A stretch of DNA of 33,651 nt from an uncultured Clostridium sp. GTDB lineage: Bacteria > Bacillota > Clostridia > TANB77 > CAG-508. Below the pieces are notes generated by a model that was given only the letters and a program-made list of their open reading frames with translations, was not told the DNA's origin and did not search any database. Location of the stretch: positions 1 to 33,651 of the forward strand of contig USEM01000011.1 in assembly GCA_900553695.1 (NCBI GenBank), written 5' to 3'. The position numbers were made by a program, and so were the translations under genes. Shown here in pieces: positions 26,180 through 33,651 of this stretch. The first letter of the stretch is position 1; the number at the start of each line of letters is the position of its first letter.

Positions 26180-27949
26180 ATGGAAACAATTGATTTAAAA
26201 GATAAGTATTTAAAATTTTTCGAAAGTAAAGGACATAAAGTTATTCCTAGTGCTCCAATAATACCAGAAAATGACCCAACATGTTTATTTAACACAGCGG
26301 GTATGCAACCACTAGTGCCATACTTAAAAGGAGAACCACACCCAGAGGGAAAACGTTTAACAGATGTTCAAAAATGTTTTAGAACAAACGATTTAGATTC
26401 AATAGGAGATACCACACACCATACATTTTTCGAAATGCTTGGAAATTGGTCTTTAGGAGATTATTTTAAGGAAGATGCAATTGCGTGGAGTTATGAGTTT
26501 TTAACAAAGACATTAAATATACCAGCAGAGCGTTTAGCTGTAACTGTATTTAAGGGAAATCATTTAGTTCCTGCTGATAATGAATCTGCTGAAATTTGGA
26601 AAAAAGCTGGAATTAAAGAAGATAGAATAGCTTTCTTAGGTGAAGAAGATAACTGGTGGCCAAACATGGAACTTACAGGACCTTGTGGACCAGATACAGA
26701 AATTTTCTATTGGAGAAGTAATGAAGCAATTCCAGAGAAATTTGACCCAGAAAATGAAAATTGGGTTGAGATTTGGAATAACGTATTTATGCAATACAAC
26801 CATGAAACAGATGGTACATTTAAACCTCTAAAAAATAAAAATGTTGATACAGGACTTGGAGTAGAAAGAGTAACAGCAATACTTGAAGGATATACAGATA
26901 ACTATAAATCATCAGTTTGGAGAGATGTAATTTCAAAAATAGAAGAAATATCTGGTTTATCTTATGAAGATGAAAAAAATGCTAGAGCAATGAGAATTAT
27001 TGCAGACCATATAAGAGCAGTTGTTATGATAGCAGGTGATGATGCTGGAATTAAACCATCAAACACAGACCAAGGCTACATTTTGAGAAGATTAATAAGA
27101 AGAATAATTCGTTATGCTAAAAAGTTAAATATAGATATAAATAGCGATTGGGAACAAACATTAGCAACAATGATAATTGAAAAATATTCAAAATACTATT
27201 CAGAACTTGAAAGAAACAAAGACGTTATATTACAAGTTTTAAAAGATGAAAAAGTTAAATTTAATAGAACACTTGAAAAAGGCTTAAGAGAATTTGAAAA
27301 AGAAACAAGAAATATAGAAGGAAAAGAAATTAATAAAGACATTGCATTTAGACTATATGATACTTATGGCTTTCCAATTGAATTAACAGAGGAACTTGCA
27401 AAAGAAAATGGCTTAACTGTTGATACAGAAGGCTTTAAACAAAAATTTGCAGAACACCAAGAAAAATCAAGAGAAGGAGCTAGTCAAAAATTCAAAGGTG
27501 GCTTAGCATCTACTGGAGAAATGGAAACAAAATACCATACAGCAACACACCTTTTAAATGCTGCATTAAAGAAAGTTCTTGGACCTCATGTACATCAAAA
27601 AGGAAGCAATATTACAGCTGAAAGAATGAGATTTGACTTTTCACACAATAGCAAAATGACAGACGAGGAAAAACAAAAAACAGAGGATTTAGTTAATGAA
27701 TATATAAAAATGGCAATACCAGTTGAAAAGTTAGAAATGAAAAAGGAAGATGCAATAAATGCAGGTGCAGAAGCAATGTTTGCTGATAAATATGGAGACA
27801 TAGTATCAGTTTATAAAATTGGTGATATATCAATGGAATTATGCGGAGGACCTCATGTTCACAACACAAGCGAATTAGGTCATTTTAAAATTAAAAAAGA
27901 AGAAGCATCATCAGCAGGTGTAAGACGTATTAAAGCTATATTAGAGTAA
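26180..27949 (+). CDS. alaS: Alanyl-tRNA synthetase, short form without C-terminal domain
   Basis: 589 residues from ATG 26180 (GGAGGG just upstream). It charges tRNA-Ala. The class II catalytic core is complete (FNTAGMQPLVPYLKGE, THHTFFEMLGNWSLGDYF, LTGPCGPDTEIFYW, GLGVERV), as are the tRNA-binding helices and the editing domain with HTATHLLNAAL and CGGPHVHNTSELGHF zinc ligands. The usual C-terminal DHHA1/C-Ala region (about 250-280 residues) is absent. The sequence style, HPEGKRLTDVQKC and GPDTEIFYW, resembles short AlaRS of small-genome candidate-phylum bacteria more than standard clostridial AlaRS, hinting at transfer or replacement. It is inferred to be the cell's working copy. Confidence 0.92.
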   Translation: METIDLKDKYLKFFESKGHKVIPSAPIIPENDPTCLFNTAGMQPLVPYLKGEPHPEGKRLTDVQKCFRTNDLDSIGDTTHHTFFEMLGNWSLGDYFKEDAIAWSYEFLTKTLNIPAERLAVTVFKGNHLVPADNESAEIWKKAGIKEDRIAFLGEEDNWWPNMELTGPCGPDTEIFYWRSNEAIPEKFDPENENWVEIWNNVFMQYNHETDGTFKPLKNKNVDTGLGVERVTAILEGYTDNYKSSVWRDVISKIEEISGLSYEDEKNARAMRIIADHIRAVVMIAGDDAGIKPSNTDQGYILRRLIRRIIRYAKKLNIDINSDWEQTLATMIIEKYSKYYSELERNKDVILQVLKDEKVKFNRTLEKGLREFEKETRNIEGKEINKDIAFRLYDTYGFPIELTEELAKENGLTVDTEGFKQKFAEHQEKSREGASQKFKGGLASTGEMETKYHTATHLLNAALKKVLGPHVHQKGSNITAERMRFDFSHNSKMTDEEKQKTEDLVNEYIKMAIPVEKLEMKKEDAINAGAEAMFADKYGDIVSVYKIGDISMELCGGPHVHNTSELGHFKIKKEEASSAGVRRIKAILE

Positions 27950-27965
27950 GGAAAGGAAGATTAGA

Positions 27966-28310
27966 ATGGAAGATTGTATTTTTTGTAAAATAATTAATAG
28001 AGAAATTCCATCAGACATAGTTTATGAAGATGATGAAGTAATTGCATTTAAAGATATTAGACCAGTAACACCAGTTCATATATTAGTAATTCCTAAAAAA
28101 CATATATCAAGCTTAGTAGAATTAACTGAAGAAGATGAAGCTGTTATTGGAAAAATCTACACAGTTATAAACAAAGTGGCTAAAGATGCTGGCATATTAG
28201 AAAAAGGCTTTAGAGTAATAGTAAACTGTGGAGATGATGGAGGACAAGAAGTTAAACACATACATTTCCATGTACTAGGTGGAAAGAAACTTGGAGTAAA
28301 AATAGCATAG
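27966..28310 (+). CDS. HIT-family nucleotide hydrolase (HinT-like)
   Basis: 114 residues, full length. It begins with CIFCKIINREIPS and contains PVHILVIPKKHI and the catalytic HIHFHVLGG histidine triad. HinT-type proteins hydrolyse nucleoside phosphoramidates, including adenylates left by aminoacyl-tRNA synthetases. It follows alaS by 16 bases, which suits co-expression with a synthetase. A terminator follows. Confidence 0.93.
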   Translation: MEDCIFCKIINREIPSDIVYEDDEVIAFKDIRPVTPVHILVIPKKHISSLVELTEEDEAVIGKIYTVINKVAKDAGILEKGFRVIVNCGDDGGQEVKHIHFHVLGGKKLGVKIA

Positions 28311-28355
28311 TTAAAAAGATGTTCATTTTAAATAAATGAGCATCTTTTTTAACTA
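28311..28355 (+). terminator. Rho-independent terminator after the HIT gene
   Basis: AAAAAGATG-TTCATTT pairs with AAATGAG-CATCTTTTT (one mismatch) and is followed by T residues. Confidence 0.8.
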
Positions 28356-28391
28356 AATACAATTTAAATCATATTATAAGTATGAAATGTA

Positions 28392-28445
28392 TTTTGCGTG
28401 GGGGTGGAAGCTTTTTTAGTATCCCACCCAGAGCCTAAATTATAA
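28392..28445 (-). terminator. Possible terminator of the small coat-like gene
   Basis: Between 28398 and 28431 GGGTGG and CCACCC can pair across about 16-20 bases of AT-rich loop. It lies just downstream of the minus-strand small gene. Weak call. Confidence 0.35.
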
Positions 28446-28460
28446 AACTAATAATTTAAA

Positions 28461-28586
28461 CTAGCATCCTCCACAACCATTGTTACCTCCACAACAGCAG
28501 CAGATTATTATTAAAAGAATTATAATCCAGCAGCAATCGTTTCCAAATCCGAAACCACCGCATCCGCATCCTCTATTTTCTGGCAT
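28461..28586 (-). CDS. Small Gly/Cys-rich hydrophobic peptide, spore-coat-like
   Basis: 41 residues read on the minus strand from ATG 28586 with GGGAGGTG upstream to TAG 28463-28461. Layout: MPENRGCGCGGFGFGNDCC, then a hydrophobic WIIILLIII core, then CCCC and a GG-NNGCGGC end. Twelve or so cysteines in 41 residues and a Gly-rich/hydrophobic arrangement recall YjcZ/SscA-type small spore proteins, but sequence identity is not claimed. Several GGN codons are preceded by C in the third position of the previous codon; these are in phase and need no shift. It is too short for most gene finders. Confidence 0.65.
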   Translation of the reverse strand: MPENRGCGCGGFGFGNDCCWIIILLIIICCCCGGNNGCGGC

Positions 28587-28606
28587 ACTACTTTCACCTC
28601 CCTAGT

Positions 28607-28634
28607 AATGAAAAATCTTCAAGTCTTTTTCATT
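28607..28634 (-). promoter_or_regulatory. Leader hairpin of the small Cys-rich gene
   Basis: AATGAAAAA and TTTTTCATT pair (9 bp, 10-nt loop) immediately upstream of the gene's ribosome binding site. A TATA-rich stretch further up (around 28640-28655) may hold the promoter. Confidence 0.4.
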
Positions 28635-28746
28635 TGTTATGTTATATACTATTCTTAATACAAAAAATGTGTTACAAAAATTCTTACAAAAAATCTTGAT
28701 TTTTAATTCCATTTAACATATAATCTTTAAGTAGTAGGTGAAATAG

Positions 28747-30117
28747 ATGTTAGAGAAAAATCAAGTATTTGAAACACAAATTATAGATAATGGCTATCAA
28801 GGAGAAGGAATAGCTAAGATAGATAACTTTCCAATTTTTGTTCCAGGAGGAATAAAAGGAGAAGAAGTTGAAATTAAAATTTTAAAGGTATTATCAAATT
28901 ACGCATATGGAAAAATTACCAGAATAATAAAACCTTCAGAACATAGAAGAGAAGCAGATTGCAAGGAATTTCCAAAATGTGGTGGGTGTAATTTAAGACA
29001 TATGGACTATAACTACACACTTGCCTTGAAAAAAGCTAATGTAGAGAATTGTTTATACAAAGCATTAAACAGAAAAATTAAAGTAAATGATGTTATAGGA
29101 ATGGAAAAGCCTATGCATTACAGAAATAAACTTCAATTCCCAGTAGGAGAAGATGCAAAAGGCAACATGGTTATGGGAGTATACTCAGAAAGAACCCATA
29201 ATATAGTTCCAGTGCAAAACTGCTATATTCAAAATGAAGAATGCAATAAAATTGCAAATGATGTTTTAGAATTTTTAAAAACCAATAAAACATCTGCATA
29301 CAATGAAGCTACATTAAAAGGAACAGTAAGACACATTATTGTAAGAATGGGTATAAAAACTCATGAGGCATTAGTTACAATAGTTGTAAATGATAATGGT
29401 TTAAAAAATGAAAATGAACTTGTAGAATTCTTGAAGACAAAGTATCCATGTATAAAAACTATAGTTAAAAACTATAATACTAAAAATACAAACGTTATAC
29501 TAGGCGACAAAACAGAAGTAATTTATGGTGATGGCTATATTTATGATATTTTATGTGGCTACAAATTCAAAATATCTCCATTATCATTTTACCAAGTAAA
29601 CCCAATACAAACAGAGATACTATATAATACAGCAATAAAATTTGCAACAAACGCTACTAACGAAACAGCCAAAACCATTGCGTTAGACCTATACTGTGGA
29701 ATAGGAACAATTGGAATATGCTCTGCAAAGCACTTTAAAAAGATATATGGCATAGAAATTGTTAAACAAGCAATAGATGATGCAAAAGAAAATGCTAAAT
29801 TGAATAACCTACAAAACACAGAATTTTATGCAGGAGATGTAGAAGAAGTACTACCAGAGATTTTAGAAGATATAGAAAACAAACCAGAAACAGTATTCGT
29901 AGATCCACCAAGAAAAGGTTTAGATAATAAAACAATAGATGTACTTAAAAACTTAAGACCAAAAACAATTGTATATGTAAGTTGCAACCCAGCAACACTT
30001 GCAAGAGATTTGAAACTATTAGAGGAAAAGTATGAAATAAAAGAAATACAGCCAGTAGATATGTTTCCGTATACAAGCCATGTTGAGTGTTGTGCGTTGC
30101 TATATCTAAAGTTTTGA
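28747..30117 (+). CDS. 23S rRNA (uracil-C5)-methyltransferase, RlmD/RlmCD family
   Basis: 456 residues. An N-terminal TRAM domain (about 1-60, NGYQGEGIAKIDNF) is followed by an iron-sulfur cysteine set (CKEFPKCGGC near 77-86 plus C-Y-I-Q later), a central RNA-binding region, and the SAM-binding methyltransferase domain with LDLYCGIGTIGI, VDPPRKGLD and the catalytic Cys in VYVSCNPATLARDL. The C-terminus DMFPYTSHVECCALL is typical. It adds a methyl group to C5 of a uridine in 23S rRNA (U1939 and/or U747 in relatives); the exact site is inferred. TAGGTGA precedes ATG 28747. Confidence 0.92.
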   Translation: MLEKNQVFETQIIDNGYQGEGIAKIDNFPIFVPGGIKGEEVEIKILKVLSNYAYGKITRIIKPSEHRREADCKEFPKCGGCNLRHMDYNYTLALKKANVENCLYKALNRKIKVNDVIGMEKPMHYRNKLQFPVGEDAKGNMVMGVYSERTHNIVPVQNCYIQNEECNKIANDVLEFLKTNKTSAYNEATLKGTVRHIIVRMGIKTHEALVTIVVNDNGLKNENELVEFLKTKYPCIKTIVKNYNTKNTNVILGDKTEVIYGDGYIYDILCGYKFKISPLSFYQVNPIQTEILYNTAIKFATNATNETAKTIALDLYCGIGTIGICSAKHFKKIYGIEIVKQAIDDAKENAKLNNLQNTEFYAGDVEEVLPEILEDIENKPETVFVDPPRKGLDNKTIDVLKNLRPKTIVYVSCNPATLARDLKLLEEKYEIKEIQPVDMFPYTSHVECCALLYLKF

Positions 30118-30132
30118 TGCAATAGTCAAATT

Positions 30133-30150
30133 TAACGTTTTAATACGTTA
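30133..30150 (+). terminator. Small stem-loop after the methyltransferase gene
   Basis: TAACGT and ACGTTA pair across a 6-nt loop, 15 bases after the stop. It is short and has no T-run; weak. Confidence 0.3.
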
Positions 30151-30208
30151 TAAGTAGTTATTCAATATAAAAACTGGTAATTTCAGAAAAAAACTACAAA
30201 ACAAATGT

Positions 30209-30237
30209 TTGACAATATCCTAAAAGTGTTATATAAT
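30209..30237 (+). promoter_or_regulatory. Consensus sigma-A promoter
   Basis: TTGACA (30209-30214), exactly 17 nt, TATAAT (30232-30237). It is the best promoter in the window and drives the BRO-N gene and perhaps the large gene behind it. Confidence 0.85.
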
Positions 30238-30265
30238 AGCAAAAAACAAACAAGGATGTGGTGTT

Positions 30266-30568
30266 ATGCAAGAAAATAAATTAGCAATATTTGAAGAAAA
30301 AGAAATAAGAAGAGAATGGTACAAAGAAGATTGGTATTTTTCTGTTGTAGATGTTATAGAGGCTTTGGTTGAAAATAATAAAAGACCAAGGAAGTATTGG
30401 AGTGATTTAAAACAAAAGCTTATTTTAGAAGGGTTTGTTGAAGTGTCCGAAAAAATCGGACAGTTGAAAATGTTGGCAAAAGATGGAAAAATGAGATTAA
30501 CAGATGTAGCAGATACAAAAACATTATTAAGAATTATACAAACAATACCATCTCCGAAAGCCGACTAG
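30266..30568 (+). pseudogene. BRO-N/DinD-like protein, truncated
   Basis: 100 residues. It contains a BRO-N domain: REWYKEDWYFSVVDVIEAL, PRKYWSDLKQKL and MRLTDVADTKTLLRIIQTIPSPKAD. Full-length relatives continue beyond the IPSPKAE motif for another 100-180 residues; here TAG follows at once and no frame of the next 58 bases continues the family. It has no in-frame CGG, so the truncation is not explained by recoding. It may be a remnant of a prophage or mobile-element gene, or a working BRO-N-only protein, since its promoter is intact. Confidence 0.7.
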
Positions 30569-30626
30569 TAAAAAAGAAGAATATTAAAATATTACAGGTG
30601 TAAAAATATAAAATAGGAGAAATACT

Positions 30627-33600
30627 ATGGATAAAGCCAAGGTAATGGAATTAGCCAATAAGATTTTAAATGCAAATAAAAAAGATGCGAGTTTTTTTGA
30701 TTTTATTAATGAACAATTTCAAGATGACAGTGCTATAGTAAGTTTTATAGAGCAGATTGATTTAATGCTAGAACAAAACTATAACCCTGAAATGGCAGAG
30801 ATAAAGTATATACTTGTGTCTATAATTAAAGATAATAATGTAAGAGATCGGATACATAAACCAATTAGAAGGTTTAACTGAAGAAGAAAGAGAACAAATT
30901 TTAGATAATCTTCCAAGCGATTACTTTAAAAGACAAATTATATTAGAAATGAAAAACAAATTACCATACATAGACAAAATTATGTCTACAAAAGCAAAAA
31001 CAAGGGTTATAAGCACACTAAACAGTGAAGAATTAAGAGATTATTTAGACAAAGAAACAGACAAAGAGAAAAAAGAAATTATAAAAAACTTACCAGATAA
31101 ATTAAAAGTGCAATGTATATATGATGTGAGATTAAGTAAAGAAGAAGTAAATAATATCATTTTAGAATTAAAAGACATAAATGCAATATTAGAGCTATCA
31201 CCAGATCATTTAAAAGTCTGGAGACAATATGGTGATGCACAAGTAATTTCTGAAAATATTGATATCTTTATGCAAAAAGAACAAAATTTAAATAAAGACG
31301 ATATACAAGCTAGAAAAGATATATTATCAAGAATGTATCAGAAAAATCATAGAATTTATAATACCATAAACTTTGATTTATTAGATGAAAGATATATAAA
31401 CCTTTTTGGTGAAGATAAAATCAATCAATTTGCATCTTTCCCAAAACAACAAAAAATGCTACTAGCATTGGGCAGTAGAGAAGATTTTAGTTTGGAGATT
31501 CTAGCAAAATGTATTGAAGAACATAATGATGATAGCACATGGACACGGTCTAGCTGATAAACTACTAAACAAATTATCAAGTAACGAGTATGAGGCATTA
31601 TTAAAAAGTATAAAGTCTCTAGAAAATATAGATATAAGAAGATTAAGTTCTATATTGCAACAAAACAATGTGTTTGAGATTTCTAAAGTAGAAGATATAG
31701 AAAATTTTGATAGCATTAGAGAAAAAAAGTGCGAAGAATGGATAAAAAGTGAAGATATATCAAAAAAGAAGTTAGCAGTATTGGAAAAAATATTTGGTCA
31801 AGACCTAACTGGGGCATATGAAATAATAGCAAAATATAGTGAAGATATTGAAGCAATTTCAGATAAAGATTTAAAAACTTATGTGAAAAATTTACAAATG
31901 ATTTATAATTCAAATGATGGAGCATTACTTGAAAAAATATATGCAGAAGTAAAAGAAACTAGATTAGTTAATCAAATTGGAATAGAAAAAGAGTTAAAAG
32001 CAGAATATGGCAAACTATTGAATGATGGTTTACTAAGTGTGAATAATAGTTTAATTAAACTAAATGAACTTGGCAGTAATGTATATGATGCAGGAACAGA
32101 TTTTAAAATTATTATGACATCTGTTGGAGCATATTATGATCAAACGAAAAGACGAACTAATTATCGCGAAGATTGGAATAGAGCAGATATAGAGTGCCAA
32201 CACGTGTGTACAAGTTATATAAGAAATGATATGATTGGGACAGCACCAATTAATAATATATGTTATGGCTTTAGTGAAATGGCAGAAGGTTCCTTAATAA
32301 TGCGGAGATGCTGGAGATACTACATCTACAACAAGAGGATTTTCATCAAGATCTTATGGAGAAGAAAAATATTATTCGCCAGATAATTTAGTAAACAATA
32401 CTGTGCTATATAATGAGCTTGATTTTTCAAGACAACAAAACGGAGAAAAGAAACAACCTGATTATATACTGGTATTTAAAAAAGATGGACAAATATTAAA
32501 TTTAGATGAAGCAAAGAAAGCACAATTGGACTGGGATGGAAAATTACCAATCGTTGTAGTTGATGTTGATAAATGTTTAGAAACAGAAAAAGCAAAAGTA
32601 GAGAAGTTAAAACGACAATATGAAGAGACACCTACTGAACAACTTGCTAAACAGATACGCCAAAAGGTTAGAAACAACAGGGTTACATATTCTAAATTTT
32701 GCCCAGAAATAGAAGATTTCTTGAAAGAACAACCAAACAGAGAAAAAATTGAAACAAAAAAGACGTTGAAAAAATCTATTGGAGAAAAAGCTGGAAATGC
32801 ATATAATAAAGTGAAACAAAAACCGGTAGGTTTAGTAGGAATAACAACAGCTAAAAAAGGAAATTTTATGAAGCTTATTGAAAACATAAAATCAGGAATT
32901 GAAGAATATAAACATTATAAACATCCAAGACATTCAAATGCATTAACCGTGCAAAATAGCAAGAGTAGGAACATCTTTAACTACATACAAGCAAAAAGGT
33001 TAGGGAGAAAGTATGGCGATGTTTTGTATAAACATTTTAAAGTAATGGATGATGTTAATAGCTATGATTTATTAATAAACTTATTTGGAAGAAGGAATAT
33101 TGAAAGGGCATTAGATAACAAGGAGGCAACAACATCACAAATTGCTGATAAACTTTTTGAAAAGTGCAATATAGAAAATTTAGACAAAAAGCAAGCAAAT
33201 TACGTGTTACAAAGCATGATGCATTGCATAACCTTTAATAGAGCAACAGGTCTAGACTTATCTGAAATTCAACATGGAATTAACCCAGAGACTTTTGCTA
33301 GAGCATCATTAGGTAATAAAAGTATGCTAAGTATATTTGAAGAAAATGAAGTAACTAAAGATATTCTTAAAGAAATATATGATATGTATGGCAAAGAGTT
33401 AGTGGAATGTTATAATAACGATGCGTATTTGAGAAATAAAACTATATTAAAACTAGATGGAAAAAATGAAAAAACAAACGCAGTGGGTGGTTTACAAGAC
33501 CATGTAACATATTACTCCAATGAGGATTTTGATATGATATTTCAAAAGTATTTCAATAATAAGGAACTTTCACAAACTGAACAATACATTTTAATTGGAC

Positions 33601-33651
33601 TATTAGCGAAGGAAGCTGATTTAATTGGAACATATACTGTTAAACATTTAA
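30627..33651 (+). CDS. Very large uncharacterised protein (three +1 shifts at CGG), runs off the window
   Basis: AGGAGA precedes ATG 30627. The reading 30627-30848, 30850-31545, 31547-32302 and 32304 onward stays open to the window edge, at least 1007 residues. I do not recognise the family. Residues 1-500 are helical, Lys/Glu/Leu-rich, with loose repeats (LTEEEREQILDNLP, LSKEEVNNIILELKD). Around 490-640 a distinct domain appears: YYDQTKRRTNYREDWNRADIEC, CYGFSEMAEGSLIMGDAGD, then PDYILVFKKDG and KLPIVVVDVDKC. Later parts are helical again. No signal peptide or membrane segment is seen. Shifts give Gly75, Gly307 and Gly559. Since the family is unknown, the shifts rest on frame continuity and the shared CGG rule. 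Confidence 0.75.
30849..30851 (+). other. CGG +1 recoding site (large protein Gly75)
   Basis: Zero frame AGA GAT CGG ATA; the +1 frame GGA TAC ATA AAC opens a 232-codon frame. CGG-A context. Confidence 0.8.
31546..31548 (+). other. CGG +1 recoding site (large protein Gly307)
   Basis: Zero frame TGG ACA CGG TCT AGC TGA; the +1 frame GGT CTA GCT GAT continues for 252 codons. CGG-T context. Confidence 0.8.
32303..32305 (+). other. CGG +1 recoding site (large protein Gly559)
   Basis: Zero frame ATA ATG CGG AGA; the +1 frame GGA GAT GCT GGA stays open for at least 449 codons to the window edge. CGG-A context. Confidence 0.8.

Noticed and set aside
433..32305. Sequencing or assembly error as the cause of the 14 frameshifts
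   Set aside because: Errors would fall at homopolymers, in any codon phase, and as both insertions and deletions. Here all are one extra C, exactly at a codon boundary before GGN, on both strands, in varied sequence. A context-specific artefact at CGG cannot be fully excluded without reads, but GG in other phases (TGG, AGG, nnG-Gnn) is never affected.
433..32305. The split genes as pseudogenes
   Set aside because: No other frameshift, stop or missing catalytic residue is seen in the recognised genes once the single C is skipped, and they include core genes such as rnhA, topB and rodA.
433..32305. CGG simply reassigned to another amino acid
   Set aside because: A plain reassignment would keep the zero frame, but the zero frame hits stops soon after most sites and the family sequence continues only in +1.
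1..33651. CRISPR array, rRNA or complete insertion sequence
   Set aside because: No regularly spaced direct repeats, no rRNA-like sequence and no complete transposase were seen.

Overview
The window is low-GC DNA of a spore-forming Clostridia-type Firmicute, most likely an uncultured gut lineage. Evidence is the strong AT bias, GGAGG ribosome binding sites, TTG starts, and sporulation genes (gerW, bofA, spoVT, a small Gly/Cys-rich coat-like peptide). A dockerin-bearing wall enzyme and a diversity-generating-retroelement (DGR) type variable protein also fit. Gene order is mostly ordinary chromosomal backbone.

The outstanding signal is translational. Eight genes can only be read full length if the ribosome moves +1 at an in-frame CGG codon, 14 sites in all. 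At every site the zero-frame codon is CGG and the +1 frame resumes with GGN, giving a glycine the family expects wherever I recognise the family (Walker A of an ABC ATPase, GGWG of RNase HI, the GREGE-adjacent loop of topoisomerase III, the first loop of RodA, and others). Apart from one small atypical ORF (21293-20982, minus) I found no in-frame CGG used as ordinary arginine, although AGA, CGT, CGC and CGA all are. The sites share no P-site codon and no obvious flanking signal. The simplest reading is that CGG is not a normal sense codon here: CGGN is read as a four-base glycine codon, or CGG acts as an efficient +1 shift codon. I do not know a described system matching this and could not search for one.

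Layout. 1-173: tail of an Rpn-type transposase/nuclease. 307-3469: MacB-like ABC ATPase-permease (shift). 3575-4300: yebC. 4373-4497: unexplained structured inverted repeat. 5760-4535 (minus): tmcAL (2 shifts). 5849-9395: rnhA (2), endonuclease Q-like PHP protein (2), topoisomerase III (1). 9443-10400: DUF2953 gene and gerW. 10535-13963: minD, minE, rodA (1), dusB. 14056-16719: lepA, rlmB. 16856-20229: secreted glucosaminidase-like/SH3/dockerin protein and a membrane-anchored cadherin-like protein. 20275-20350: tRNA-Thr(CGT). 20364-22010: GNAT, an atypical small minus gene, DUF2508 and bofA. 22110-24355: GT4 glycosyltransferase, ylbF-like gene, spoVT (minus). 24687-26020: pilin-like protein ending in a DGR variable region (2 shifts). 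26180-30117: short alaS, HIT protein, coat-like peptide (minus), RlmD/TrmA-type methyltransferase. 30266-33651: BRO-N fragment and a very large uncharacterised protein (3 shifts) running off the end.

The shift-dependent genes span DNA metabolism, tRNA modification, cell-wall growth, transport and accessory functions. Recoding therefore looks like a general decoding property of the cell rather than a regulator of one pathway. Small regulatory structures also stand out: a 13-bp hairpin burying the TTG start of bofA, a hairpin lying between Shine-Dalgarno and start of the cadherin-like gene, and a perfect 32-nt palindrome before lepA.
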